Shown: positions 31,351-39,851 of the stretch, piece after piece | Layout: every line of letters starts with the position of its first letter | Position numbering within the stretch: the first letter of the stretch is position 1 | Assembly (NCBI RefSeq): GCF_030386795.1 | Contig: NZ_JANUQM010000010.1 | Location: 186,001-250,000, forward strand | DNA length: 64,000 nt | Reading direction: 5' to 3' | Source of the DNA: Streptomyces sp. S.PNR 29 | GTDB taxonomy: Bacteria > Actinomycetota > Actinomycetes > Streptomycetales > Streptomycetaceae | Position numbers and translations under genes: made by a program | Notes under the pieces: generated by a model | What the model was told of the DNA's origin: nothing | Database searches by the model: none | What the model saw: only the letters and a program-made list of their open reading frames with translations

Positions 31351-31361
31351 TATGTGACATA
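31351..31361. promoter_or_regulatory. GntR-type operator overlapping promoter of hydroxyproline operon
   Basis: TATGTGACATA has perfect five-base arms around one base and matches the FadR-subfamily pattern (GT around AC with one central base). The overlapping TAGTAC (31360-31365) can serve as -10, which would place the transcript start at or next to the GTG at 31370, giving a leaderless message. The GntR gene at the end of the operon is the obvious candidate regulator. Confidence 0.5.
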
Positions 31362-31369
31362 GTACTGGC

Positions 31370-32521
31370 GTGAGTCAGCGACTGACCTGCGATGTCGTGG
31401 TCGTCGGGGCCGGCATGGTGGGCGCCGCCTGTGCCCTGTACGCGGCCCGCGCGGGCCTGGACGTCGTCGTGCTCGACCGCGGTCCGGTGGCCGGCGGCAC
31501 CACGGGCGCGGGGGAGGGCAACCTCCTCGTCTCCGACAAGGCGCCCGGTCCCGAGCTCGAACTGGCCCTGCTGTCCTGCCGGTTGTGGGCCGAACTGGCC
31601 GAGGAACCGGGCAGGGCGATCGAGTACGAGCCCAAGGGCGGGGTCGTCGTCGCCACCACGCCCGAGGCGCTGGGCGGGCTGGAGGAGTTCGCGGCCGGTC
31701 AGCGTGGAGCCGGAGTCGACGCGGTGAGCGTCCCGGCCGGGCAACTCCACGATCTGGAGCCGTACATGGCCCCCGGACTCGCGGGCGCGGTGCACTACCC
31801 GCAGGACGCCCAGGTGATGCCCGCCCTCGCCGCCGCCCAGCTGCTGCGGGCGTCGGGGGCGCGACTGATCGGCGGCCGGGCGGTGACAAAGGTGCTGCGC
31901 ACGGCGGACGGTGCGGTGCGGGGCGTACGGACCGAGGCGGGGGAGGTGCACGCCCCCGCGGTCGTCAACGCGGCCGGTACCTGGGGCGGTGAGGTGGCCG
32001 CGCTCGCCGGAGTGTCCCTGCCGGTCCTCCCCAGACGAGGGTTCGTCCTCGTCACCGAGCCGCTGCCGCGCCGCGTACGGCACAAGGTGTACGCCGCCGA
32101 CTACGTCGCCGACGTCGCCAGCGACTCGGCGGCGCTGCAGACCTCCCCGGTGGTGGAGGGCACCGCCGCCGGGCCGATCCTCATCGGCGCCAGTCGTGAA
32201 CGGGTCGGCTACGACCGGTCGTTGTCGCTCCCGGCGCTGCGGGCGCTGGCGGCGGGCGCGACGCGTCTGTTCCCGTTCCTGGCCCAGGTACGGGCCATGC
32301 GCGCCTACGTCGGCTTCCGGCCGTACCTGCCCGACCATCTTCCCGCGATCGGCCCCGACCCCCGGGCGCCCGGTCTGCTGCACGCCTGCGGACACGAGGG
32401 CGCGGGCATCGGACTCGCCACCGGCACCGGGCAGCTGATCGCACAGGCGCTGACCGGCCGCAGGACCGACCTGGACCTCACGCCGTTCCGGCCCGACCGC
32501 TTTGCCCAGGAGACCGAGTGA
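31370..32521 (+). CDS. FAD-dependent D-hydroxyproline dehydrogenase, oxidase-like (beta) subunit
   Basis: 383 residues from GTG 31370. The dinucleotide-binding loop is DVVVVGAGMVGAACALYAARAG, followed by TTGAGEGNLL, and the DAO-family fold continues to the end (HACGHEGAGIGLATGTGQLI). It belongs with the glycine oxidase, HcnC and D-hydroxyproline dehydrogenase beta subunits. Its stop overlaps the 2Fe-2S subunit gene (GTGA). With the ferredoxin-like subunit and the FAD/NAD-like subunit downstream it forms a membrane-linked dehydrogenase converting cis-4-hydroxy-D-proline to pyrroline-4-hydroxy-2-carboxylate. The pathway role is inferred from the deaminase and epimerase in the same operon. Confidence 0.88.
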   Translation: MSQRLTCDVVVVGAGMVGAACALYAARAGLDVVVLDRGPVAGGTTGAGEGNLLVSDKAPGPELELALLSCRLWAELAEEPGRAIEYEPKGGVVVATTPEALGGLEEFAAGQRGAGVDAVSVPAGQLHDLEPYMAPGLAGAVHYPQDAQVMPALAAAQLLRASGARLIGGRAVTKVLRTADGAVRGVRTEAGEVHAPAVVNAAGTWGGEVAALAGVSLPVLPRRGFVLVTEPLPRRVRHKVYAADYVADVASDSAALQTSPVVEGTAAGPILIGASRERVGYDRSLSLPALRALAAGATRLFPFLAQVRAMRAYVGFRPYLPDHLPAIGPDPRAPGLLHACGHEGAGIGLATGTGQLIAQALTGRRTDLDLTPFRPDRFAQETE

Positions 32522-32817
32522 ACCCACTGGAGTTGGCGAGAGCGCGGCCCGGCCCCTCCTTCACCGTCACCTTCGACGGCCGGGAGATCGAGGCGCTGCC
32601 CGGCCAGACGGTCGCCGCCGCGCTGTGGGCGGCCGGAGTCACCTCCTGGCGCTCCACGCGGGGCGCGGGCCGCCCGCGCGGGATCTTCTGCGGGATCGGC
32701 GTCTGCTTCGACTGCCTCGTGACCGTGAACGGGCGGCCCAACCTCAGGGCCTGTCTCGTGCCCGTGCGGCCGGGTGACGTGATCCGCACCCAGGAGGGGA
32801 CGGGACATGAGGACTGA
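32518..32817 (+). CDS. 2Fe-2S subunit of D-hydroxyproline dehydrogenase
   Basis: 99 residues from GTG 32518. The protein is a plant-type ferredoxin domain with cluster cysteines in FCGIGVCFDCLVTVNG and a fourth in LRACLVP. It is the size and type of the small HcnA-like subunits that pass electrons between the two flavoprotein subunits. It overlaps the upstream gene by four and the downstream gene by 11 bases, so the three subunits are translated as a unit. Confidence 0.9.
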   Translation: MNPLELARARPGPSFTVTFDGREIEALPGQTVAAALWAAGVTSWRSTRGAGRPRGIFCGIGVCFDCLVTVNGRPNLRACLVPVRPGDVIRTQEGTGHED

Positions 32818-34171
32818 CCTCGCGGTGATCGGCGCGGGCCCGGCGGGGCTCGCGGCCTCCCTGGCGGCGGCCGCGCGCGGTGTGCGGGTCGCGCTGGTCG
32901 ACGGGGCGGACGGGCCGGGCGGGCAGTTCTACCGGCAGCCCGCCGCCGGGCTCGGGGCGCGGCGGCCGGAGGCACTGCACCACCGGTGGCGCACCTGGGA
33001 GCGGCTGCGGGACGGGCTCGCCGCCAGTGACGTACGGCTGCTGACCGGCCATCACGTGTGGTGCGTGGAAAGGGAAGCCGACGGCTTCACGGTGCACGCG
33101 CTGCTCGGTCCCGAGCAGGACGAGCCGGTCGCCGTGCGCGCCGACGCCGTGCTGCTCGCGACCGGCGGGTACGAGCAGGTGCTGCCGTTTCCCGGCTGGA
33201 CCCTGCCCGGTGTCGTCACCGCCGGAGGCGCCCAGGCCATGCTCAAGGCGGGGCTCGCGGTGCAGGGGAGGACGGCTGTCGTGGCCGGGACCGGGCCCTT
33301 GCTGCTTCCCGTGACGACCGGGCTCGCGACGGCGGGCGTCGAGGTGGCGGCACTCGTGGAGTCCGCCGACCCGAAGGGCTTCATCCGTCACGGCCGTGCC
33401 CTCGCCGGCAAACTCCCCGAGGGCGCCGGACACGCGGCCCGGCTCCTGCGGCACCGCGTCCGGTTCCTGGCCCGCCACACGGTCGTCCGTGCCCACGGCG
33501 AGGACCGGCTGACCGGCGTCACCGTCGCCGCCCTCGACGCCGGCGGGCGCGTCCGGCCCGGCACCGAGCGGCGCATCCCCTGCGACACCCTCGCCGTCGG
33601 CCACGGCATGCTCCCGCACACCGACCTCGCCGAGAGCCTCGGCTGCCGCCTCGACGGACTCACCGTGGCGGTCGACGCCGAGCAGCGCACGGACGTCCCC
33701 GGTGTGTGGGCCGCCGGAGAAGCCACCGGCATCGGCGGAGCCGCCCTCGCGCTCGCCGAGGGCCACATCGCCGGACGCTCGATCGCCGCACGTCTCAAGG
33801 GCACGGCACCCGACCCGGCGGACCGGTCCCCGGCCGCCAGGTCCCGCGCCAAGCTCCGCAAGGCCGCCGACGCCCTCACCGCCGCCTACGCGCCGCCCGG
33901 GCACTGGGCCGGTCAGGTCACCGACGACACCGTCGTGTGCCGCTGCGAGGAGGTCACCGCCGGTGCCGTCCGGGAGGCCCGCGACCTCGGCGCCGGTGAC
34001 GTCCGCACCGTGAAACTGCTGACCCGGGCCGGGATGGGCTGGTGCCAGGGCCGGATGTGCGGGCCCGCGGTCGCCGGGCTCACCGGATGCGACCTCACCC
34101 CGTCCCCGCGGCCCTTCGCACGTCCCGTGCCGCTCGGCGTACTCGCCCAGGAGCCCACCGACGAAAGGTAG
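32807..34171 (+). CDS. D-hydroxyproline dehydrogenase, pyridine-nucleotide-oxidoreductase-like (alpha) subunit
   Basis: 454 residues. The first Rossmann loop is LAVIGAGPAGLAASLAAAARG and the second, near residue 145, is RTAVVAGTGPLLLPV; VWAAGEATGIGGAALALAEG marks the FAD end. The C-terminal part carries a BFD-like [2Fe-2S] motif, VVCRCEEVTAGAV and GWCQGRMCGPAV. This architecture is that of HcnB and hydroxyproline dehydrogenase alpha subunits. It completes the three-part enzyme with the two preceding genes. The deaminase gene follows seven bases later. Confidence 0.9.
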   Translation: MRTDLAVIGAGPAGLAASLAAAARGVRVALVDGADGPGGQFYRQPAAGLGARRPEALHHRWRTWERLRDGLAASDVRLLTGHHVWCVEREADGFTVHALLGPEQDEPVAVRADAVLLATGGYEQVLPFPGWTLPGVVTAGGAQAMLKAGLAVQGRTAVVAGTGPLLLPVTTGLATAGVEVAALVESADPKGFIRHGRALAGKLPEGAGHAARLLRHRVRFLARHTVVRAHGEDRLTGVTVAALDAGGRVRPGTERRIPCDTLAVGHGMLPHTDLAESLGCRLDGLTVAVDAEQRTDVPGVWAAGEATGIGGAALALAEGHIAGRSIAARLKGTAPDPADRSPAARSRAKLRKAADALTAAYAPPGHWAGQVTDDTVVCRCEEVTAGAVREARDLGAGDVRTVKLLTRAGMGWCQGRMCGPAVAGLTGCDLTPSPRPFARPVPLGVLAQEPTDER

Positions 34172-34178
34172 GACCCTC

Positions 34179-35081
34179 ATGCCCGACCACCGCCCCTGGC
34201 GCGGCGTCCTCGTCGCCACCGCGCTTCCGCTGAACGACGACCTCTCCGTGAACCACGACAAGTTCGCCGAGCACTGCGTCTGGCTGATCGAGAACGGCTG
34301 CGACGGCGTGGTGCCGAACGGCTCCCTCGGCGAGTACCAGGTGCTCACCCCCGAGGAACGCGCCAAGGTCGTCGAGACGGCCGTCGCCGCGATCGGCGGG
34401 AAGCACGTGATGCCCGGCGTGGCGGCCTACGGGTCCGCGGAGGCGCGGCGCTGGGCCGAGCAGGCGCGGGACGCGGGCTGCCGGGCGGTGATGCTGCTGC
34501 CGCCCAACGCCTACCGCGCCGACGAGCGTTCCGTCCTCGCCCACTACGCGGAGGTCGCCAAGGCGGGCCTGCCGGTCGTCGCGTACAACAACCCCATCGA
34601 CACCAAGGTCGACCTGGTGCCGGAGCTCCTCGCCAAGCTGCACGCCGAGGGATACATCCACGGCGTGAAGGAGTTCTCCGGAGACGTCCGCCGCGCCTAC
34701 CGGCTCGCCGAACTCGCCCCGGAACTCGACCTGTTGATCGGCGCCGACGACGTCCTGCTGGAGCTCGCCATCGCGGGCGCCAAGGGCTGGGTCGCCGGCT
34801 ACCCGAACGCGCTGCCCGCCGCGTCCGTCGAGCTGTACCACGCCGCCGTCGACGGCGACCTGTCCACCGCCGGCCGGCTCTACCGCCAGCTGCACCCCCT
34901 CCTGCGCTGGGACTCCCGGGTCGAGTTCGTCCAGGCGATCAAGCTGTCCATGGACGTCGTCGGGCGGCACGGCGGCCCGGTCCGCCCGCCGCGCATGCGG
35001 CTGCTGCCCGAGCAGGAGGCCGCCGTGCGCGCCGCCACCGAGAAGGCCGTCGCCGCCGGGCTCGCCTACGAGAAGGACTGA
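34179..35081 (+). CDS. DapA-family pyrroline-4-hydroxy-2-carboxylate deaminase
   Basis: 300 residues, the usual length of dihydrodipicolinate synthase-like lyases. The catalytic tyrosine is in VVAYNNPIDTKV and the Schiff-base lysine in GVKEFSGDVRRAY; GVVPNGSLGEYQVLTPEER forms the substrate loop. In hydroxyproline degradation this family deaminates and dehydrates the dehydrogenase product to 2-oxoglutarate semialdehyde. The neighbours (epimerase and dehydrogenase) make that function likely. The next enzyme, a semialdehyde dehydrogenase, is not in this operon and must be encoded elsewhere. Confidence 0.9.
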   Translation: MPDHRPWRGVLVATALPLNDDLSVNHDKFAEHCVWLIENGCDGVVPNGSLGEYQVLTPEERAKVVETAVAAIGGKHVMPGVAAYGSAEARRWAEQARDAGCRAVMLLPPNAYRADERSVLAHYAEVAKAGLPVVAYNNPIDTKVDLVPELLAKLHAEGYIHGVKEFSGDVRRAYRLAELAPELDLLIGADDVLLELAIAGAKGWVAGYPNALPAASVELYHAAVDGDLSTAGRLYRQLHPLLRWDSRVEFVQAIKLSMDVVGRHGGPVRPPRMRLLPEQEAAVRAATEKAVAAGLAYEKD

Positions 35082-35083
35082 TC

Positions 35084-36085
35084 ATGCGCAGCACCCTCGT
35101 CCTGCACGCCGTCGACTCGCACACCGAGGGCATGCCGACCCGCGTCATCACCGGCGGCATCGGCACCATCCCCGGCGCCACCATGAACGAGCGGCGGCTG
35201 TACTTCCGCGAACACCGCGACGACGTCAAGCAGCTGCTGATGAACGAGCCGCGCGGCCACGCCGCCATGAGCGGCGCCGTCCTTCAGCCCCCGACCCGCC
35301 CCGACTGCGACTGGGGCGTCGTCTACATCGAGGTCTCCGGCTACCTGCCGATGTGCGGGCACGGCACGATCGGCGTCGCCACCGTGCTCGTGGAGACCGG
35401 CATGGTCGAGGTCGTGGAGCCCGTCACCACGATCCGCCTCGACACCCCGGCCGGAGTCGTCGTCGCCGAGGTCGCCGTCGAGAACGGTGCCGCCAAGGCC
35501 GTCACGCTGCGGAACGTCCCGTCCTTCGCCGTCGCCCTCGACCGCAAGGCGACCCTGCCCGACGGGCGGACGGTGACGTACGACCTGGCCTTCGGCGGCA
35601 ACTTCTACGCCATCCTGCCGCTGGAGCAGTTCGGCCTGCCCTTCGACCGGTCCCGCAAGGACGACATCCTGAAGGCGGGACTGGCGCTGATGGACGCCGT
35701 CAACGCAGAGGAGGAGCCCGTCCACCCGGAGGACCCCTCCGTCCACGGCTGCCACCACGTGTACCTGGCCGCTCCCGGCTCGACCGCCCGCCACTCACGG
35801 CACGCCATGGCGATCCACCCCGGCTGGTTCGACCGCTCGCCCTGCGGCACCGGCACCAGCGCGCGCATGGCGCAGCTGCACGCGCGCGGCGAACTCCCGC
35901 TGCACACCGAGTTCGTGAACGAGTCCTTCATCGGAACCCGCTTCACCGGACGCCTCCTCGGCACCACCGAGGTGGCCGGACGCCCGGCCGTCCTGCCCAG
36001 CTTCACCGGCCGCGCCTGGATCACCGGCACCGCCCAGTACCTGCTGGATCCCGAGGACCCCTTCCCGGCGGGCTTCGTGCTGTAG
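35084..36085 (+). CDS. 4-hydroxyproline 2-epimerase / proline racemase family
   Basis: 333 residues. Both catalytic cysteines of the racemase family are present: LPMCGHGTIGVATVL (first) and RSPCGTGTSARMAQL (second). Enzymes with two cysteines equilibrate L- and D-forms; the one-Cys/Thr variants are dehydratases, so this is a true epimerase or racemase. In this operon it should convert trans-4-hydroxy-L-proline to cis-4-hydroxy-D-proline, the substrate of the dehydrogenase upstream. It starts three bases after the deaminase stop. Confidence 0.92.
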   Translation: MRSTLVLHAVDSHTEGMPTRVITGGIGTIPGATMNERRLYFREHRDDVKQLLMNEPRGHAAMSGAVLQPPTRPDCDWGVVYIEVSGYLPMCGHGTIGVATVLVETGMVEVVEPVTTIRLDTPAGVVVAEVAVENGAAKAVTLRNVPSFAVALDRKATLPDGRTVTYDLAFGGNFYAILPLEQFGLPFDRSRKDDILKAGLALMDAVNAEEEPVHPEDPSVHGCHHVYLAAPGSTARHSRHAMAIHPGWFDRSPCGTGTSARMAQLHARGELPLHTEFVNESFIGTRFTGRLLGTTEVAGRPAVLPSFTGRAWITGTAQYLLDPEDPFPAGFVL

Positions 36086-36127
36086 GCAGGGCCGATAATC
36101 TCCGGTGACCGAAGGAGGACGACCACC

Positions 36128-36799
36128 ATGGCCCCGCAGCACAGCCCCGACCTGCCCGTGCTGGGCGGCAGGAAGCCCAGCTACCGGGAGCGGGTCGCGG
36201 ACGCGCTGCGGGCCGCGCTGATCGCCGGCGAACTGCGGCCCGGCGAGGTGTACTCGGCGCCCGCCCTCGCCGCCCGGTTCGGCGTCTCCGCGACGCCGGT
36301 GCGCGAGGCGATGCTCGACCTCGCCAAGGAGGGCCTGGTCGACACCGTGCCCAACAAGGGCTTCCGGGTCACCGCCGTCTCCGAGAAGCAGCTCGACGAG
36401 TACACCCACATCCGGTCCCTGATCGAGATCCCGACGACGGCCGCACTCGCCGCCACCGCCGATCCCCTCGCCCTTCAGGCCCTGCGGCCCCTGGCCCAGG
36501 AGATCGTCACCCAGGCCGCGGCCGGCGACCTCATCGCGTACGTCGAGGCGGATCTGCGCTTCCACCTCGGACTGCTGGCGCTCGCCGGCAACGACCATCT
36601 CGTGGAGGTCGTCCGGGACCTCAGACGCCGCTCCCGGCTCTACGGCCTGACGGCACTGGCCGAGCAGGGGCGGCTGGAGGCGTCGGCGGAGGAGCACCTC
36701 GCACTCCTCGACGCCCTGCTGGCGCGGGACGAGGAGGCCGTACGGGCGGTGATGACCCGGCACCTCGGGCACGTCCGCGGCCTGTGGGCCGCTCACTGA
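36128..36799 (+). CDS. GntR-family regulator (FadR/FCD type) of hydroxyproline operon
   Basis: 223 residues from the ATG at 36128, with GGAGG upstream. The N-terminal winged helix is seen in APALAARFGVSATPVREAM and the C-terminal FCD sensor has metal-ligand-like residues in DLRFHLGLLALAGNDHL and MTRHLGHVRG. It lies at the end of the operon and the candidate operator TATGTGACATA lies at its head. GATAAT at 36092-36097 could be a separate -10. Likely ligand: hydroxyproline or an intermediate. Its last bases overlap a small minus-strand frame. Confidence 0.9.
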   Translation: MAPQHSPDLPVLGGRKPSYRERVADALRAALIAGELRPGEVYSAPALAARFGVSATPVREAMLDLAKEGLVDTVPNKGFRVTAVSEKQLDEYTHIRSLIEIPTTAALAATADPLALQALRPLAQEIVTQAAAGDLIAYVEADLRFHLGLLALAGNDHLVEVVRDLRRRSRLYGLTALAEQGRLEASAEEHLALLDALLARDEEAVRAVMTRHLGHVRGLWAAH

Positions 36800-36939
36800 C
36801 CGGTCTTCTCCGCCCCTCCGTGCTTCGCCGCCTGGATCTGCTCGTACAGGGAGGCGGACAGCACGAGCACCCGCTCGCCGAGGTACCCGGACTCGTCCGC
36901 GTCCATCACGGTCGGCACCCGCTTCCCGGCGCACGTCAC
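36793..36939 (-). pseudogene. Short open frame or gene remnant of unknown identity
   Basis: Read leftwards, the frame encodes 48 residues from a GTG at 36939 with protein-like sequence (VPTVMDADESGYLGERVLV, SASLYEQIQAAKHGG) and ends seven bases inside the GntR gene. The only GTG has a GGAG directly abutting it, so the start is doubtful. It continues open upstream towards the IclR remnant. I do not recognise the family; it may be a small real gene or the tail of a lost one. Confidence 0.4.
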
Positions 36940-36944
36940 CTCCG

Positions 36945-37119
36945 TGGGCCGGGGTCCTCGCGCACCTCCCGGACGACGCGATCGAGGCCCGGCTCGCCCG
37001 CTCAGGTCGGTCGCCGCCCCGGTGCGGGACCGGGACGGCGAGGTGGTCGAGTCCGTGCGCCGTGATCTGCTGCCCCGCCTGCCGGCGGCCGTCGCGCGGA
37101 TCGACGCCGACCCGGGGAA
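36945..37119 (+). pseudogene. IclR-family regulator remnant with internal deletions
   Basis: Two pieces of an IclR sensor domain lie side by side in different frames. GVLAHLPDDAIEARLARSG (from about 36951) matches the mid-domain, and RSVAAPVRDRDGEVVESV (from 37004) matches the ligand-pocket end, followed by LLPRLPAAVARIDADPG, which resembles the domain terminus. The intervening parts and the DNA-binding domain are missing. The fragments fill most of the 320-base gap between the GntR and oxidoreductase genes. Confidence 0.55.
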
Positions 37120-38055
37120 TCACAGGTCCAGCACGAGCCGCTTCCCACGACACCGGGACACACAGATCATCATCGTCTCGCCGCTCTCCCGCTCCTCCTG
37201 CGTGAGCACCGAGTCCCGGTGGTCCGGGGTGCCCTCCAGGACGTCGGTCTCGCAGGTGCCGCAGGTGCCCTCGGTGCAGGAGTACAGCACCTCGATGCCG
37301 GCGGCGCGGACGGTGTCGAGCACGGAGACGTCCGCGGGGACGGTGAGCGTGCGTCCGCTCTGCGCGAGCTCGACCTCGAACTCGGCGTCGTCGCCCGTCT
37401 GTTGCTCGTTCGCCTGGAACCGCTCCACGTGCAGCACCCCGGACGGGCACCGCTCCTCGACCGCGTCGAGCAGCGGACCGGGACCACAGCAGTAGACGAG
37501 CGTGCCGTCCGCCAGATCACCGAGCACGGAGGCCAGGTCCAGCAGCCCCGTCTCGTCCTGCGGCGCCAGCGTGACCCGTTCCCCGTACCGCCCCAACTCC
37601 CCGGTGAACGCCATGGAGGCACGCGTCCGCCCGCCGTAGAGCAGCGTCCACTCGGCGCCCGCCGCCTCCGCCGCCGCCAGCATCGGCAGGATCGGCGTGA
37701 TGCCGATGCCGCCGGCGATGAAGCGGTAGCGGGGCGCGGACTGAAGCCGGAAGTGGTTCCGCGGCCCGCGCACCCGTACCTTGTCGCCCTGCCCCACCTG
37801 GTCGTGCACGTACGCCGATCCGCCGCGTCCGTCCGGCTCGCGCAGTACGGCGATCCGCCAGGTGTCCCGGTCGGCCGGGTCGCCGCACAGCGAGTACTGC
37901 CGCTCCAGGTCCGGGCCGAGGACCACGTCGACGTGGGCGCCCGGCTCCCAGGCGGGCAGCTGCTCGCCCAGCGGGTGGCGCAGGGTGAGGGCGAGCACGC
38001 CCTCGGCCACCGACTCCTTGCGGTCGACGACGAGTTCGGCTTCGTACAGGGTCAT
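37120..38055 (-). CDS. Rieske-oxygenase reductase (VanB/PDR type)
   Basis: 311 residues from the ATG at 38055. The order is that of phthalate dioxygenase reductase: flavin domain (RQYSLCGDP), NAD domain (FIAGGIGITPILPMLAAAE, LVYCCGPGPLLDAV) and C-terminal plant-type 2Fe-2S domain with cysteines in YSCTEGTCGTCETDVLEG and MICVSRC. It passes electrons from NADH or NADPH to the Rieske oxygenase two genes upstream. Its start overlaps the stop of the intervening 56-residue protein (ATGA), so the three form one operon. Confidence 0.93.
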   Translation of the reverse strand: MTLYEAELVVDRKESVAEGVLALTLRHPLGEQLPAWEPGAHVDVVLGPDLERQYSLCGDPADRDTWRIAVLREPDGRGGSAYVHDQVGQGDKVRVRGPRNHFRLQSAPRYRFIAGGIGITPILPMLAAAEAAGAEWTLLYGGRTRASMAFTGELGRYGERVTLAPQDETGLLDLASVLGDLADGTLVYCCGPGPLLDAVEERCPSGVLHVERFQANEQQTGDDAEFEVELAQSGRTLTVPADVSVLDTVRAAGIEVLYSCTEGTCGTCETDVLEGTPDHRDSVLTQEERESGETMMICVSRCRGKRLVLDL

Positions 38056-38222
38056 GAGTCGGTTCCTCGCGGCTCGTGTCCTTGCGGGTGGGCCAGCATC
38101 CATTCCCACATCTCGACCGGATCCTGCGCGGTGTGTTCGGCGCCACAGTGGCAGGTGCCGTGCAGGACGTCGGTGCCCGGCAGCCAGTCGATGCGGTAGA
38201 TCTCGCCCGTCGGGGAGGTCAC
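38052..38222 (-). CDS. Small CHCG-motif protein between Rieske oxygenase and reductase
   Basis: 56 residues from GTG 38222. It overlaps the oxygenase stop by four bases at its start and the reductase start by four at its end, so it is locked into the operon and very likely real. The sequence centres on GTCHCGAEHTAQDPVEMWEW, with two Cys and three His within a dozen residues, suited to bind zinc or iron. No named family was recognised. A small metal-binding accessory or a substrate-specific helper of the oxygenase is a reasonable guess. Confidence 0.75.
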   Translation of the reverse strand: MTSPTGEIYRIDWLPGTDVLHGTCHCGAEHTAQDPVEMWEWMLAHPQGHEPRGTDS

Positions 38223-39289
38223 TGGACCTTCTCCACGGGCTTCTCGCCCTCCTCGACCAGGCGGGCGAGGATACGGCGGGCGGCCAGACCGCCGGTGTCG
38301 ATGTTGATGCTCAGCTCCTGGTAGCCGGTGCGCTCGGTGCCGAGCGTCTTCTGCAGCAGGTTGAGCGCGGTCACGTCCTGCATGACGACCGTGTGGTTGT
38401 TGCCCCGCAGGAACTCGGTGACCTCGGCGTCGTCCGTCGCCCAGTCGCGCGAGACCATCCAGAAGTCGTACACCTTGCCGTCGGCGGACGGTGTGATCGC
38501 GTACGTGATCTCGGTGTGGAAGCCGTTCGGGTCGCTGCCGTCCGGCTCGGGCAGCACGCCGACCGGGGCGATCCGGCTGTGCAGCAGGTACAGGCAGGGG
38601 GCGTGGTACTCGATGTCCTGCCAGCGCGTGATCCGCCCCTCGATGCCGGTCGACCTGGCGTAGAACGGCGGGCACTCGGCGTCGTCCATGTGCCGGCTCA
38701 CCCGGACGATCCCGGCGCCCTCGTCGACCTCCGTGGTGATCGGCGTCTCGGCGACCTCCGGGGTGCCGATGTAGCCGCCGTGCAGATACGTCTCGTGGGA
38801 GAGGTCGAGGAGGTTGTCGACGAGGAGGCCGTAGTCGCAGTCGATGGGCTCCATGCCGCGGACGGTGACCCAGCCGGGGGAGTCCAGGTGCTTCGCCCGC
38901 GGGATGGTCTGCGGGTCGGCGAGGGCCGGGTCGCCGATCCACACCCAGATCAGGGAGTCCTGCTCGACGACGGGGTAGGAGGCGACGCGGGCGGTGCGCG
39001 GTATCCGTTTCTGTCCCGGCACGTACACGCACGTGCCGGTCGTGTCGTACGTGAACCCGTGGTAGCCGCACACGATCCGGTCGCCGTCGAGGCGGGTCGG
39101 GGCTTCCGACAGCGGGTAGCGGCGGTGCACACAGCGGTCGTGCAGGGCGACCGGCGTCCCGTCCTCCTCGGTCCGGTAGAAGACGAGCGTCTCACCGAGG
39201 ATCGTCCGGCCGAGCAGCTCGCGTCCGACTTCGTGGCTGTAGGCGGCGACGTACCACTGGTTCCTGGCGAAGGCGGTCATGTGAGGCAT
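38219..39289 (-). CDS. Rieske-type aromatic oxygenase, alpha subunit (VanA-like)
   Basis: 356 residues from the ATG at 39289 (a second ATG follows at 39280). The Rieske cluster ligands are in DRCVHRRYPL and VCGYHGFTYD; the mononuclear iron site is in DNLLDLSHETYLHGG. Length and order fit vanillate O-demethylase and related monooxygenases. It hydroxylates or demethylates an aromatic or similar ring compound using electrons from the reductase encoded two genes downstream. Substrate unknown. Confidence 0.92.
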   Translation of the reverse strand: MPHMTAFARNQWYVAAYSHEVGRELLGRTILGETLVFYRTEEDGTPVALHDRCVHRRYPLSEAPTRLDGDRIVCGYHGFTYDTTGTCVYVPGQKRIPRTARVASYPVVEQDSLIWVWIGDPALADPQTIPRAKHLDSPGWVTVRGMEPIDCDYGLLVDNLLDLSHETYLHGGYIGTPEVAETPITTEVDEGAGIVRVSRHMDDAECPPFYARSTGIEGRITRWQDIEYHAPCLYLLHSRIAPVGVLPEPDGSDPNGFHTEITYAITPSADGKVYDFWMVSRDWATDDAEVTEFLRGNNHTVVMQDVTALNLLQKTLGTERTGYQELSINIDTGGLAARRILARLVEEGEKPVEKVQ

Positions 39290-39343
39290 GGGGTTCCCGT
39301 CCCTGTCGGCGGGGCGTCGTCGCCCCGCGTGCCGTGGTTGGGA

Positions 39344-39851
39344 TCAGGGTCCTGACGGCTGTGGTGGCCGCGCAAGGCGGCTTCTGCCAGGCGGAAGGGG
39401 CTCTGCGAAAGAGCTGTTCAGGGCGTTGTCATGCGTCTTGCCTGTCACTGGCGGCGGCTGCGGGGCGTCGCCGCTGGGCGGATCACTCCTGAGGTGGCCG
39501 GTGATGGGTTTGGCGAACACGGTGGCAATGCCCCAGGCGGCGACCAGGACGGCCACCCCGGCGAGAGCGGCCACCGCACGCGGACGCCACGAGCCCCGGT
39601 TTCCGGTCCCCTTGCCATCACGGTCGCCCGGTCCACGGGAACTGCCGCCCGGCCCGCGGAAGCTGCCGCCGCCCATGCCACGGGACTCGCCACCCGGGAC
39701 ACGAGCCCCGTCCGGCGTGGCGCCCCACGACCCCGCACCCCCGCCCGGACAGTTCCCCGCGCAGCGCTGCCACAGTCCGGCGCAGGCCCTGACGGCGTAC
39801 GGGTCTCTCCACCCATCGGTAAGAAGCCGCCGCCACGGCCACAGCGGTCAA
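39344..39851 (-). pseudogene. Acyltransferase (OafA-like) C-terminal remnant
   Basis: Directly behind the MarR stop, the minus strand reads LTAVAVAAASYRWVERPVRR, the hallmark end of the membrane domain of acyltransferase-3 proteins, then GLRRTVAALRGELSG. About 60 codons later a different frame continues with PRAVAALAGVAVLVAAWGIA, a single membrane helix as in the C-terminal extension of these enzymes, to the stop at 39344. The first nine membrane helices are missing and at least one frameshift is present. The second piece alone is open from an ATG at 39676 (110 residues), so a small real gene is possible. Confidence 0.5.
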
